Source: Undaria pinnatifida (Eukaryota; Sar; Phaeophyceae; Laminariales; Alariaceae). From it: a stretch of 64,000 bases of DNA. Where the stretch lies: contig JABAKD010000020.1 of NCBI GenBank assembly GCA_012845835.1, forward strand, positions 5,850,415 through 5,914,414. The letters run 5' to 3'. A program made the position numbers and the translations under genes. Under the pieces are notes generated by a model that had not been told where the DNA came from, ran no database searches, and saw only the letters and a program-made list of their open reading frames with translations. This document shows positions 12,901 through 24,800 of the stretch, piece by piece; positions within the stretch are counted from its first letter, which is position 1; every line of letters starts with the position of its first letter.

Positions 12901-13759
12901 GACCGACTATTGTCGAAGTCAAGCGAGCACTACGAGTACTACTTGCAGCACTTCAGTACGTACTGTACTGCTGCTGCTTACTATGTGCAACGCAACGCGA
13001 AAAGAACAAAAAAAGGGGACAAAAAGCATAAAAGGAGCATGTTGACAACAAGTTGACAAAACACTTCCTCCTCTGGCCCAAACTGCAACGTTTCGGCACT
13101 TCCCACCACCACCCCCAAACCAGCCGGAACAGAAGTCAGTGCAAACAGGCATTGAAACAACTAGGTACCCTCTCTAGCACAAAAAAGTATGTACGTAGCG
13201 CGCCCAGACCGCACGATACAAACAGCTCACCATGCAAGACCAGACTAGACCAGGCTCGCTGTCGTTGTCAACGAGCGAGCTGGCTGTAATCGCAACGCAC
13301 ACCAAGTCCATAACGCAAGGTGCAGCCCACGTACTGCTGCTGCTGCTGCTGTGGGGTAGACGTAGGGTGTGTGTGCACGTACCTGTCGGTGTCGATGGCC
13401 GACTTGAGCATAAGCGCCGCCAGGCCGAGCACGAAGGACCAGAGCGCGAAGATGCACCCGCAGATGAGCAGCACGTCCTCGAGTGAATTCCCGCAGCCGA
13501 TCGGGATGGTGCGGCCGCAAGCCTGCATCGTAAGGGGCTCGTAGCGGTTCATCATGTTGATTTCCGCCAGCGTCGACGGCCTGAAGGAGCGAGCATCCTT
13601 TGAGCCACGCGGGGGGACAACCTTAGGGATTGCGTCTACGCTCTGGTCAAACTTGGAGACCTTCGCCAAGGTGTCGGCGTGCGCGTGGCCCTTGGGCACG
13701 GAGGCATCCACCTGCGCGGCTGCTACGGGTTCGGTTCCTGTCTTAGCTTCCTCGGACAT
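6951..13759 (-). CDS. Two-helix (hairpin) membrane protein, two exons, unknown function
   Basis: The predicted exons are 13759-13383 and 7113-6951, giving a 179-residue protein. The start ATG opens the long frame. Exon 1 ends at a CAG/GTACGT donor and exon 2 begins after an acceptor reading AACAG. The split codon (AG+G, Arg126) restores one frame to a TAA stop. Residues 1-90 are hydrophilic. A first membrane helix spans about 96-119, a very short loop contains an N-H-T sequon at 127-129, and a second helix spans about 130-151. A charged tail rich in Glu, Ala and Gln follows. The splice lies in the loop between the two helices. I do not recognise the family; topology is inferred from hydrophobicity. 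The weakest point is the unusually long 6,269-bp intron. A small extra exon cannot be excluded, but the direct join is clean. Confidence 0.72.
8811..9090 (-). repeat. (AAC)n-tailed retroposon-like element, family 2
   Basis: Read on the minus strand, the element ends in an AAC/CAA trinucleotide run, placed here at the low-coordinate end. Its core includes GTCACAGGACAGGCTCCAGT near the tail. About 280 bp are shared with copies at 31,568-31,855 and 34,281-34,492, and shorter pieces occur at 32,340-32,443, 39,310-39,400, 42,270-42,400, 53,160-53,215, 56,038-56,150 and 56,198-56,397. A simple-repeat 3' tail is typical of SINE/LINE-like retroposition. No coding capacity is seen. Confidence 0.75.
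9150..9440 (-). mobile_element. tRNA-derived SINE, family 3
   Basis: On the minus strand the element begins with a tRNA-like head. It has a degenerate A box, then a good B box (GAGTTCGAGCCCC), and ends in an A-rich run around 9,150-9,160 (a T run on the plus strand). It shares its length with the copies at about 58,000-58,305 and 34,015-34,545. The head is not a complete tRNA, so this is a SINE and not a tRNA gene. Confidence 0.75.
10035..10795. repeat. Clustered palindromic TTTTCGACTG / CAGTCGAAAA motifs
   Basis: Two clusters (10,035-10,120 and 10,615-10,795) carry the words TTTTCGACTG and CAGTCGAAAA, or one-base variants, about a dozen times on both strands. They flank about 490 bp that includes a 40-bp direct repeat at about 10,285-10,365 (core AGCCGCCAAAGCTAC). 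The arrangement resembles sub-terminal repeats at the two ends of a non-autonomous DNA transposon, but I could not define exact termini or a target duplication. Confidence 0.6.
11512..11633 (+). repeat. Dispersed repeat family 1, second identical copy
   Basis: Identical over 122 bp to 498-619, in the same orientation and ending in the same AC run. It lies inside the 6.3-kb intron of the two-helix membrane protein gene. Confidence 0.8.
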
Positions 13760-15817
13760 GGCTGCTAGAGGTGGTGACGGCGGTGGTGTTGCGCAAAGAA
13801 AGGAGGCAAAAGTAGACGAGGTGCTCCAAGTTTTCCTAGCTGCTTGTTCAGCACTGCTTCTGCTTCTTCTTCAGATAGGGACCCTTTGTTCTACGTCCCG
13901 TGAGTGCTTGCTTCGCCCTTTGAGTGCTGTCGGCGCGATGAAAGCCGAACTTGACGTGCGTGGTGCGTCTTATTCCGACTTCGGGGTGTGACGGTGTTGG
14001 CACTGGCCTCGGTTGAGCTTGCGATTGAGTTCCTGCTTGCTGGCGGTGTGCCCCTTCTTGTCTTGTATATCGGTCTGTCGGGTTAGTGACGATTTTCAGA
14101 AGATAGAGCCGGTAACGGCATAATGTAACCGTTTCCAGCAAAATAAATGGTTGATCGTTTTGGACACGTTTTCGGTGTAAGATGGCGGTGGCGATGGGCG
14201 ATGTGTATCAAGCGAAGGAAGCAAGTAGTAGTGGTAGCGGTCGGTCGACCAGAACCAAAAATCCTAACGAAATTGTTGGTGTCTCTTTTCGCTCCGTGCA
14301 TTGTATATGATGTCTTGTTGTCCGGACGACGATGTTCCAGGGTACCAGGTACTGGTACATCGGTAGCGCGGGTTCCAGGGTACCAGGTACTGGTATACCG
14401 GTAGCGCGGTAGGGGTCAAGGCCGTATGATTTCCCATCCACGGATCCGATGATAGATGAGATGTTCTGGGTACTGCCTGCTGAGTACTGTATGCGTTTTT
14501 TTGCGGTTTGCAGTTACCAGAGGCATCTCTCTGTATACGAGCCACGACCATCATCGTCGACGTCATGCTGAAGCACAAAAACTCTGTACAACTACATACA
14601 GTAGTAGAGTAGTGGCGTAGTAGTGGCCCTCACCCCCGCCCATAGTGTCAAACTTCAAACTCGGCGACTTCGTGATTTCGTGATTGCCCCCCTGTTTCTT
14701 ATGTCCCGTTTGTTTCTGTTTTGTACTATTATTAATAGTATCTGTTTGCAAAATGCGTGACTTGATCGACCTTCATTTTATTGATGAAAAACAATACAGC
14801 AGTGCAGGAGTGGGACATGCCGCGTTGAGCCCCAGCCTGGTCCAAAGCGAGATACATACGTTGTCTGTCTTGTAGCGGCAACCTGGCGTTTTAAGTGTGT
14901 AGCGGGGAGGAGGAAGAAGGAGAGCATACACTCGCATCCCAGGGGCAATACCGTAACACTCGCATGTAGACAACTTCTTGCACTACTACCGTGTTAGTCC
15001 AATACTACTGCCGGCCCTATCAAAAGAAAGATTCCCCCACAAGAAACTCGGCTTGAACATATTAACGGGAAACAAGAATATCGACAGATAGATCAGGATA
15101 GCGTAGAGTGCACAACCTTTCTCAAACAAAAAACCTATCCTAAAACTAATGAATGTCGGTTTTGTGTCAGAGTGCCGGTACTACTAGTACTACTGTTTGT
15201 TTGTGTATGAAGTGTACTCTGTTGTAGCGGATATGACCAAATAAATTAGCGTTCTCTACGTGGATTATGCACATGAAAAAACAGCCGGGGGGTGGGGTGG
15301 GGGGCGTTTCACTCTTCGTGCGCGAGCTGTACCCGGGTCGGGAGGTGTACGACGATGTACGAGCTGTGTTGATGTGGGCACGAAGTCTCGTCGGTCAGCT
15401 AGCTTACGTCTCGTCATAAAAGTTTGTTTTCTGTCTCAAAAATTTTCTCCGAATACTGAAAAACCGGCCTCATTAATGCCTACCGATTCGACGGGGGAAA
15501 AGCGGACTCTCGTCTCGAAAATCCGCTCCAGGTTAGTACATGCCATTTTGGAAAAGCAAAGAGTAAACTCTTATAATATTAGGAATAACACAACCATAAA
15601 AAAACGGAACGGGCGGCACAAATTCGGCAAGATAAATTGGCGTTTCCCTGTACACACACGGCATATATCGGGGAGGCACGCTATCACACACAATCCTAAT
15701 GCTTGTAATTGGCATGTCTCTTAGCAGCCGGAAACAAACATGTACACACACGTCGTTCCGTGCACGAAATACCATAAAGTGGTGTTACCCACGGAGGCCA
15801 AGCAAAGTGTACCCTGT
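13760..15817. other. Intergenic region between the two minus-strand genes
   Basis: No gene is supported. Positions 13,760 to about 14,150 probably hold the 5' untranslated region and promoter of the two-helix protein gene. At about 14,336-14,406 a 50-bp unit built on GGTACCAGGTACTGG is present twice in tandem. The remainder up to 15,817 is the downstream flank of the cysteine-rich gene. I looked there for further cysteine-rich exons on the minus strand and found none. Confidence 0.5.
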
Positions 15818-18800
15818 TTACGTGCAGCAACTCCTGGAGGTTCGGCATCTCTCGCCCACCGCCCCCGCCGCCCTCTTGCCGGGGCATTTGCTACACGCCA
15901 CGGCCCCTCCTATCGCGTAGAAACCCTCTTCACAAGCAATCGGATCTATGGTTCCCTCTGGGCAAGCCGCCCCGGGGGGGCAGAATCCTGAACATCCCTG
16001 ATCATACAAGCCCGCCGAGGCACCATATGTTCCCGCTGGGCACATGACCTGCATTCCCTCCTTACAGTAGTGGCCGGGTTCGCAACGAACCTGGAACATT
16101 GTTATTGTGATTTTACAGGCCGAAACCACGGAAGTATGGCAAGAAGAAACGCCAAAAGGGAGGAAAGTGCGGGCGTGCAATGCAGGATGGGTACTGTTTA
16201 AGTTAGCAGAGTCGCAGCGGTGCTGTTAAGGGCACAGTTCCCCTCTCAAAGGTCGGGTGTACGGTACTTGGCATCGCGTGCGGTGTGAGCCGTACACCTG
16301 CAACAGGTGTCACCCAGTAAAGCCACACCACTAGGACATACTTGTGTCCAGCCTGTATAGCAAGAAATGATACTGCAGTCTGTATATGCCCAGTTTTCAC
16401 GTGCGGTGGTGGTACTCTCACGGTGGTAGCGTGAAATCGCGAAGAAAACTCATTTAAGGCTCGGTGGTACTCTCGCGGTGGTGGCGTGAACGTGCGAGGC
16501 AAAACCACAAAAGGTCAGACAATCAAGCCGCAAATTCTAGCTATGCACATCAGAGACGAGCGCTCACCAAGGAGGTATGTAGAAACAGAGGCGAGGGCGG
16601 TTTTATATCTTGTGTATTGAACCCCTTGTTGATTACAACAACCGACGCCGAGAAACTTAGGTTGGCTTACAATTGATTCCTAGTTCAGCCTCGACAGCGA
16701 TATTCGTGACTATTAACAGCAACCCTCCCAACCCCCGCGCGCGACTGCTTCCTCTGTTCTCAAAATGCACCTGAGAGTCCCGAGTCGTGCCATCTAAGCC
16801 CCCGCCCATCGAGTAGTAACCTGTGCCTACGGTACGGGGCTGTATGCTTCCTAGAGGACAAAATAACGCTGAGCTTCCGCACTCCAGGAGAGTGGCGACA
16901 AGGCTTGGACTCGTAGCTTTCCCTGGGCAATAGTATCCCGCCTGTTGCAAGGGTTAGGGAAGGGTGGGCGGACTTGATTGGTGAGGTCGCTGTCGTTGAA
17001 CGCGCGGCAATCGGGGCCCTCGCGTCGCATGTCATTTTGGTAATGTGCTGCGGCATATATGTGGAGTGTGTTGGTCGAGCGTTTCACACATGCTATGCAC
17101 CAGCAATCTGCAAGTCCGTTAGAGTTTGACCGTGAAAGGCAGACCCCGGCAGCTGAAATAAGTGTGTTGTGTTTGTGCAGACACCGCAAGAACATTTAGA
17201 GGAAACAAGGTGAAGCGAGTCCAACAGCAAACGATATGCGGTTCACCCTCAACTCCACGCAAAAACACCAACAGTTCGTTCTAAAATGATCGGGCGGGCC
17301 CAAGGCATTACCTTGCATGGCGCACACGAATCACGGGAGGATTCCCCGTACTGCCAAAGGAATGTGCCCGCGGGACATGGTTCTTTGCGTCCGCCCTTGC
17401 AGAAGTAACCCGGTTCGCACAAAACTTGAGCGCTGTGGGTCTCATTGAAAGGGTCTCTCGCGGCCTGACGAGATGGTTTGCAAAAATATGCAATGATTGG
17501 GCATGCGTGGAGGGATCTGTTAGAGGGGAGGTAGCAGGAGGTGGTAGAGTATGGAACGAGGGCGCACAAGCGAGCGTACAGCCCCCCCCCCCCGTCTATA
17601 TAGCCTAAAGTAGCTTGAATGACTCGATTTGTTTTACGTTTCAGAGCTCTGTTTGTAGGGCGCTCACAGGTCCAAGGGCACTCGCGCTTTCGAGGGTCCG
17701 CAGGACCGCTCTCTACCATCGTCCGCTTCCACGTCTTCTTAGAACCCGCTTGCCGAGCTCGATACTCGCTATAGAAAGCTGTGTCCGTCATATTTCGATA
17801 GTATGATATCGGCGCCTGCCGCTGCGCTTATCGCCCACGCCCTTTACTGATACTGATACGACGGGGGTAGAGACTTCGCCTTCGTCTAACGTCCTTACCT
17901 TAAGATCGGCCTGCGGTCCGGCATGCACGCCGTAGTACCCCACAAGAACTTGCGACGGCGCCGAAGATCCTGTCGGACAGTACACACCGACCCCTCCGCA
18001 CTTGCGCTGAAAGGGGGATGTGCTACCGGATGGGCAGCTATGACCCGCCGCGCATACACCAGAGCACGCGGGGTCGCTCAAACCCCTCTGCGACAGCGCC
18101 AGGGGTGTTGCGGCGGAGAGAGAACGCCGGTGGTAGATCGGCACCGAGCGTGTGGATTGGGGTATACGGAACTGTTACCGATCAAAGTATGTTGATATCG
18201 ATGGATGGCGGACGGTCTCTGTTCCATGTGACACGGTCCAAGCGCCCGTTCTGTGGCATTGTCGGAACAACATGCTGCAAACCGACCCCCCCGCTTGCTG
18301 CCTGTGCATGATCTTGCGACTGCGGAGCACGTGCAGAGCCGTCGACGGCAACATCGTGACATCGACTCACCTCACTACCGTACAAACCGGGTGGGCACTC
18401 GCTTCCTCCTCCGTCCCCGGTGCAGTACCACCCGACAGGGCACAAGGAAACGCGACTACGAAAGGCGGCACCTCGTGTATCGTCGGGCCTCCCGGATGCC
18501 GCCTGGTGGTCGCTGGAGTTGGCGAAACCACTGGCGGCAGTTTCGGAACCGTGGTAGCCGTCGGCAACTCCAAAATCGCCTGTGGTATATGAACCCGCGT
18601 TCACGAATATCGGCGACGAGCTTCCACTAGGGCAGAACACGTTTGCGGAACCGCAAGGGACCTAGGTAGGGTCGAAGCGGAGTTGAAGATTAAGCCAGAG
18701 AGAGAAAGGACACGGCTACTGCATGCTTTCACCAAGGTTTGCGGCGCGGTAGTTAGTGGAAAAGGGCCTTTCTTTCCAATCGCGCACACGGTGCTGTAAT

Positions 18801-21800
18801 ACAGAGTACGAAGGCTCTACCCGTGTCTGGTGCTGCTGCTGCCTCAACCGTCGTGATACAATAATCCCACCGACAAGACCGCGAAGTAATGCAAATAGAT
18901 CGATGATGTGCAGTGTCTCGGCTACTGCTGGCTCCGACTCTCTTCTCGGAGTTGTTGTGTCCAGCTTGTACGTCCGTCGCATGCCTTCTGTTTCCTTTCG
19001 TGTATGATGTTGTTTCCACGGTATGCCCCCGCCCCAGACCCCAGCGACAAATGTTTTGCTCAAGCCGAGGACTGGACGTGACCAGTCTGAGCAATGGCAG
19101 CGACATCCCCTTCAATGCATTCCGTACCGGCCCTGCCCGATCGCTCAGGTCGGTGCACTGCAATACCATCTTTCTGCTGGGTATTCCTATTTGTAACTCT
19201 CACTGCCACCACAGCCCCACTCATTTCCCTATGCCTGGTAGACGATACTTCTCCTACTAGTAAACGATAAGCAGGTATGCACGTGGTGAATTCAGCATGA
19301 AATCTCTGGTGCACGAAGGACACCGCAAAGCTGAATAAGACGATGCGGCGTTGCCTCGGCACGACCAAAAAAAAAAGTCAAATCGAGCGGGAAGCAGCAA
19401 TGTCTAGTAGCTTTGTGGAACAAAGAGCAGTCAGCATCTGCAGGTTACACGTACCTGATGGGCGGATACACTGGCTTCGGGGCAGTACCACCCGCCTGCA
19501 CATTCACCCTCGCAACCCGGCCGAGTTTCTCTCGCAGTAGAGCCAAATCGACCGGCAGGACAAGGAAACCTCGCACCTTTAACGCAAAAATGCCCTGGCT
19601 CGCACTCAAGTAGTAAGCAGGAGAGAGGAACACGGTTGCGACAAGTGTGGGGGGGGGGGGCAGGGGTTGACTTAGACTTTGTTTTGCCCTACTGCTCTAC
19701 ATCGTGCATCATGAGACATTTTTCTTGTTGTGCTCTATAGGACTCTCGTTTTTCTCATGGTGAAGGCCTTCCATGAAGTCTAGCAGTACGCCGTGTCGGA
19801 AGAAGGGGCTAATGTGCTAAACATGGGCGCACCCCTGGGCTTGCTTTGCTCGCCGAGAGTTGCGTTGTCGCATCGGCATCCCGTTACTGCTTTCGGTTGT
19901 GCTTATCTCAGGCTCGCTTTCGTACCTCTTTCTGAGCGTAGCGCGTGAACGCCGACTCCACGAGGGTGACCTCTGCTGTTGGCCGGAAGTTACCAGTAAC
20001 GTTCTGGCACGTGGCAGACGTGGTGTTGAAGTATAATATCTCTGCGCTCACGTCCCCCCCACCGATTCTTCGACAAACACAGCTGACATGAACGTAACAG
20101 TTCGAACGAGATAGGGATAGGCGCGAAAGGCGGCAAGCAAGTCAGCTTTCATGCGTTGGACGCTAAGAATATGTTTCGTTCGTTACGGATCCGCTAAAAC
20201 AAAAGAGGTTAAATGAGGCATGAAGTTCGGCAAATCGTACCAGTTGTGCTGCAGCCGGCTCGCATCGCATGGAGGCATGAGCACATCGCATGTGTGAATG
20301 TGGACTGTCCCTGGGCCACCAATTACTGCTGCTAGTCCGCGGCATGAATCGTTTGTATAGCTTCTGACTGCTACAGCAGTGTGCGCAAGTAACTGCCCTG
20401 CCGCATCCCACAAGGTTGCCAGGCCCCATGAGACACCCAGATTGAGGAGCATCTCCTACAATGTCAAGTATCAATCGGGTTTCTGCTAAGGCGTTAAATA
20501 CAACGATACCTCTACTTTCACGATTCTCGACTGCGGCTTCATTTGGCCGAGGCACCCACAATCTTCGCCCCCGATGCTGTTAAATCAGCCGCGTATAGGT
20601 TGTGTATAGATGAGGAGATATTTTTCCTATTGTACATGCGTGCGCGCAGGAATACGATGTTCTGATTTTTAGCTCGAGAGAACGCGTGTGTGACGTCAGA
20701 AAGACCACCGCCCTGCGTTCCTTTTCAAACTTCCGAACAACCTGGTCCTTGCGTCGATGCTCTCCGCGGTGACCTCGTCGCACGGAAGGCACAGGGCAAG
20801 GCTGTCCCCGGTGTTGGCCTTGAAGGTGCCGTCGGGGCAAATATGGCATGGAAACAGAGGCACCGCCGTGACGATGGCCGATGGTTCGCCTTTCGTTGGG
20901 TCTGGCGACGTTTTCGGCAAGAAAGAAGAGGCAAATATGTTAGCAGGGATCACTAGGGTGCGTGTCTGTCGATGTAGCCCATTTGGATACATTTGCCTTC
21001 CTTGCTGCCTGCTACGTTTATCGCCCGCCGCGGGCTAGCTGTGTCGCGTCATTTATGTAGTTGGAAGATTCCTGCGGTAGTGTGTGTTGCTCGCTGACCG
21101 GTTACTCACCGTTTCAGGTAAGTCTGCTCACCCGTGTCGTAGGGATAAGAAGTGTTCCTAAAGTAGCCCGGAGGACACGCTTCCTCATCAGGTACCGTAG
21201 AGTAGTCCGTTGTGTAGTGCCTACGGTAAGGTCCGCATCGACAACACGGTGGGTAGTACGGGCGGATCGATCGTTCCGACTGTGTAGAAGCTAAAATAGA
21301 ACCACACATATTTCGTGAAACAGGAGCCGCACGGCAACGGTCGGGAAAGGCATCGTGCGTATCGCCGCAACCTCGGCAACGAGCCCAGCGGGCGGCACGC
21401 GCTATATGCCAAACGTATCCACGCTCATCCCGCTGCGTTCGGCTTGCTGCCTGAAGACAACCCCGCACAACACACAACACCAAATGTCCACCCTCTCACC
21501 CTTCATCGACCACGATTGGCCAACCGGATCCTGCTGGGCAAAACAGCGACGCACTGCCGCAGGCCCGCTCCCTTGGGCTAATGCTGCCGGCGGGGCAATA
21601 GAAACCCGGGGAGCATTCCCCTGAACAAAGAGGAGACGCCAAACCATGTGAGGCGCCGTATCGGCCCGGAGGGCAGATGAAAAGTACCCCATCATTCGCA
21701 AAGCTTCCCGGGGGGGACAAGACCTGCCGTGTCGGATGTTTGGGCCGAGCGATTTGAGGCATGGCAATCTACGACCTATACGTTCACGCAAGAGTTATGC

Positions 21801-24800
21801 CAAGCACTTGTAGAAGGAACAGTCCACGGTCCCTGTTCTGAGCCTTAGGCTATGTTTTTTGTGAACTCCAAGTGCGTGCAGTTTGATTATTACAATGCGA
21901 AACTCGCGTGAATGTCAGCGAAACGGAGCTACTTGTCAGCAGCGATTTCCCTGTCGAGTGCTCCTGTCCCCAAGTGACCCGCTCGACTGTCAGGTGGAGT
22001 TTATTATGAGTCAGCGTTTTGCTACACGTATTGAATCGAGAGCGAGAAAAATCATTTGTGTGGCAATCTTCATCACTCCTAACACGCTGGGGAGCAAACA
22101 GTAGACATCCTTAGCGCTACATGGAAAGCTTAAATCAGTGCCGAACATTTGGCGCGCTACGTCAGACAAGAAACGCACCTGACCGGTCCTTGTGTTGGTC
22201 CCAGCCCCGCCGACAGAGTAATATCCTGAGGAAATCGGCGTCGGCTCCCAGTCTCCTCCCGGGCAGTACACGCTCGGATCCTATCGTTGTTGTTTTTTTC
22301 GATAGTTTCGGAGTGTGAAAATACGTAGTTGCATAAAAGAAGCAATGGCATACACTCTGCTGCAAAGGCCGAGCCTTGAGACATGGTAGATCAAGACGTC
22401 TACGCGAAACGCGCGATCTATCGACTGGCGCACTCGCGCATCTCCTTCTGACAGCGGCGCTACACAAGAACAAGCTTTTTCGCTGAACGCGACGATGCTT
22501 TCGCAACAATGTTCCTGTGCAAGACAAATCGTGAAAAGCCGTAACCGTCGGCAGAGTCGCCACTTACCCCACACGGTCGTTCCTCGGGCGAAACGCTTCC
22601 ACCTCCGCAAAGAAACCCGGGGTTGCAAGGCCCTGAACAATTTGGTCGTGTCAGACCGAATTCGTTCCCGAAACTTCCCGCTTCGCAGAGATGTCGGACT
22701 CCTCCCTCGCACCAATACCCGGGCTCGCATAACGCCTCAGCTGTGAGAGTGGTGATGATGTGCGTGTCATTTCGAAGGTCTCCTTCGGTAGTGGTCACCA
22801 GGGTGTAGTATCCTTCCCTGACCTATGCAGGGGGGCACATACGCCAGCGTTGTTTCAGGGGCAGAAGGGTTACCTAGATGATGCCGCAGATAATCAATTC
22901 AACAGAGTTGAAGAGTCGCTTACCAGGTTTACGTCGGATTCTCAATGCAATGCAGCTAATGATAGCTTGTAGGTTCAGTTATCTGTTCCCCCCATCTACG
23001 AGGCAACCATCGACCGTCGTGGTCGTGCTAGCCACAACAAAAAGAACGTGGCACCGCCGATCGTCGTCACGCCCTTGCTGACCTTGCTGGGCGCGGAAGA
23101 TCCTTCCGGACAAAACGTAGCGGCATCACCTCCGCACACCTCCTCCGTTGGCGTCGTCGAGCCCAAGCCGCAGATGTGCCCTGCCAAGTGCACAGCATCA
23201 TGTAAGAACCACGTAGACGAGACACACGGAACGCTACTGTTTTTTTTTCAGCTTTAGCCGCTTCGACTATGTGCTATTCACGGAGCGCGCGCAATCGGAG
23301 GGATCGGACATTACTGTTCCTACTGGACAGCTTCACGAAGACCAAGTGTGGCATGGTGGGGCAGTGTGGCCTCCTCTACGCGGATACTAGTGCGATGGGA
23401 GTGACGTCACACCCAGCGAATTGCCACATCGTTATTGGCGCACTCTGCTCGGTATAGCATGTCTCGCCGAGCAGCACTGCTTTAAGCTAGGGCTACACAT
23501 GATGCGGAGTGCCACGGAGTTGCAGCTACCAAGAAGTGTCTCGTGGTATCGCTGATGGGGGTTTGTTCACCCGTCGCATGTCAGCGCTAGTTGCAAACAC
23601 TCTTTCTCATACGCACGTTCCCGGTCGCGAGTTCCACGGTTGCAAACCACATCCTTTCTTGCGATCACCTGCGGCACAGGGACCGGAGCAGTACGGCGTA
23701 GACAGACCCGAAACGTTGCCGTAGAATCCCGGCGGGCACGCCCTGCGAACGCCTTCTGCACAATAAAAACCCGGCTCGCACCGCACCTGCCAAGAAAACG
23801 TGGCCCACAAGGGTAACGGTGCGAGGTTGGTAGTGATAACGCTGGCTACAGCAGTGGGGGGTGGGACCAACTTTCACTGCCGTGTCTGAGCTACCACACT
23901 CGCGCGAGTGACTCTGAACCTCACTGAAAAAAACACGTTCTCGCGATTTTTTCTGGGTGCAGCGTAGCTAACCATCCTTTTTTTTATTAAAACATGGAGA
24001 ATGTTAAACAGCACGGAAAGCCTGTGGCCGCAAGGAACAGAGGGTATCACTCGCGCCAGTGACAACGACCTTCCGCCGAAAGAAAAAAAGTGCCCAAAAC
24101 GGGGGGTACCTCCTCCCTACCGTACCATTGGCCTGGTGCATGGTTGCTCTGTTGTGAAAACGAAACTGCGTGATGCCAATGAACGGCCTTTGGTCGCTAC
24201 GTATACAACTGCGATGAAGCTTCGGCGAACCATCCGCAGTGAAGACGAGTATTTTCAGATTTGTTTTAAAAACATCGTCAGTCACGCGAAGCAGACGGGC
24301 TGCTGAACTAAGATACGACATAAGTCAGCACCCCGACCGAGCTGTACGACACGCGCGCCCCGCGCGGTACTACTCGGACGGCCGTGTGCTCCTGTCGGGC
24401 GGTTGCTAAGGTATTTACTTGCCCTGCTTTCGTTCGGTATACCTGGTTTCTAAGACAAAAAAGGATCAATGCTAAGAGGCGCTCGCATGCGTTGGAGGAA
24501 AAGAGGGAAAGCTTGTTTGTGTGTCGCCCGCAGGGGCAATTACGTCACTCGCGTTGGCACGGCAGGCGGCAACTTCCACAATATCCAACGCCAACTCGCA
24601 CCTGCCCCGTTCGCATCGCCGCGAAACCCATCGATGGGTGCCTGCCCGCATCTTCCGATCCCCCGTGCACGGTGTAGAAACCGTCAGACACTTCCGTGGG
24701 GACCGCCGAACCCTCGGGGCAGAACACAGAGGCGTTTTGACAAGCGTGCTGCAGCGTGTGATTGAAAGGGGTAGATGCGGGGGGATGCGGGGGAACGCGA

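Larger units (their letters stand above)
7114..13382 (-). other. 6.3-kb intron filled with repeats
   Basis: This is the predicted intron of the two-helix protein gene. It contains an (AAC)n-tailed retroposon-like copy (8,811-9,090), a tRNA-derived SINE (about 9,150-9,440), a palindromic TTTTCGACTG cluster (10,035-10,795), and a family 1 copy (11,512-11,633). Frames at 8,125-8,661 and 12,685-13,056 on the plus strand are open for 120-180 codons but match nothing I recognise and have no supporting splice context. Confidence 0.55.

Noticed and set aside
20163-20561. Two overlapping minus-strand open frames of 90-130 codons, one with a good acceptor near 20,439
   Set aside because: The exons on either side (ending 20774 and starting 19604) join in phase without it, two frames are equally open, and neither carries the module motifs.
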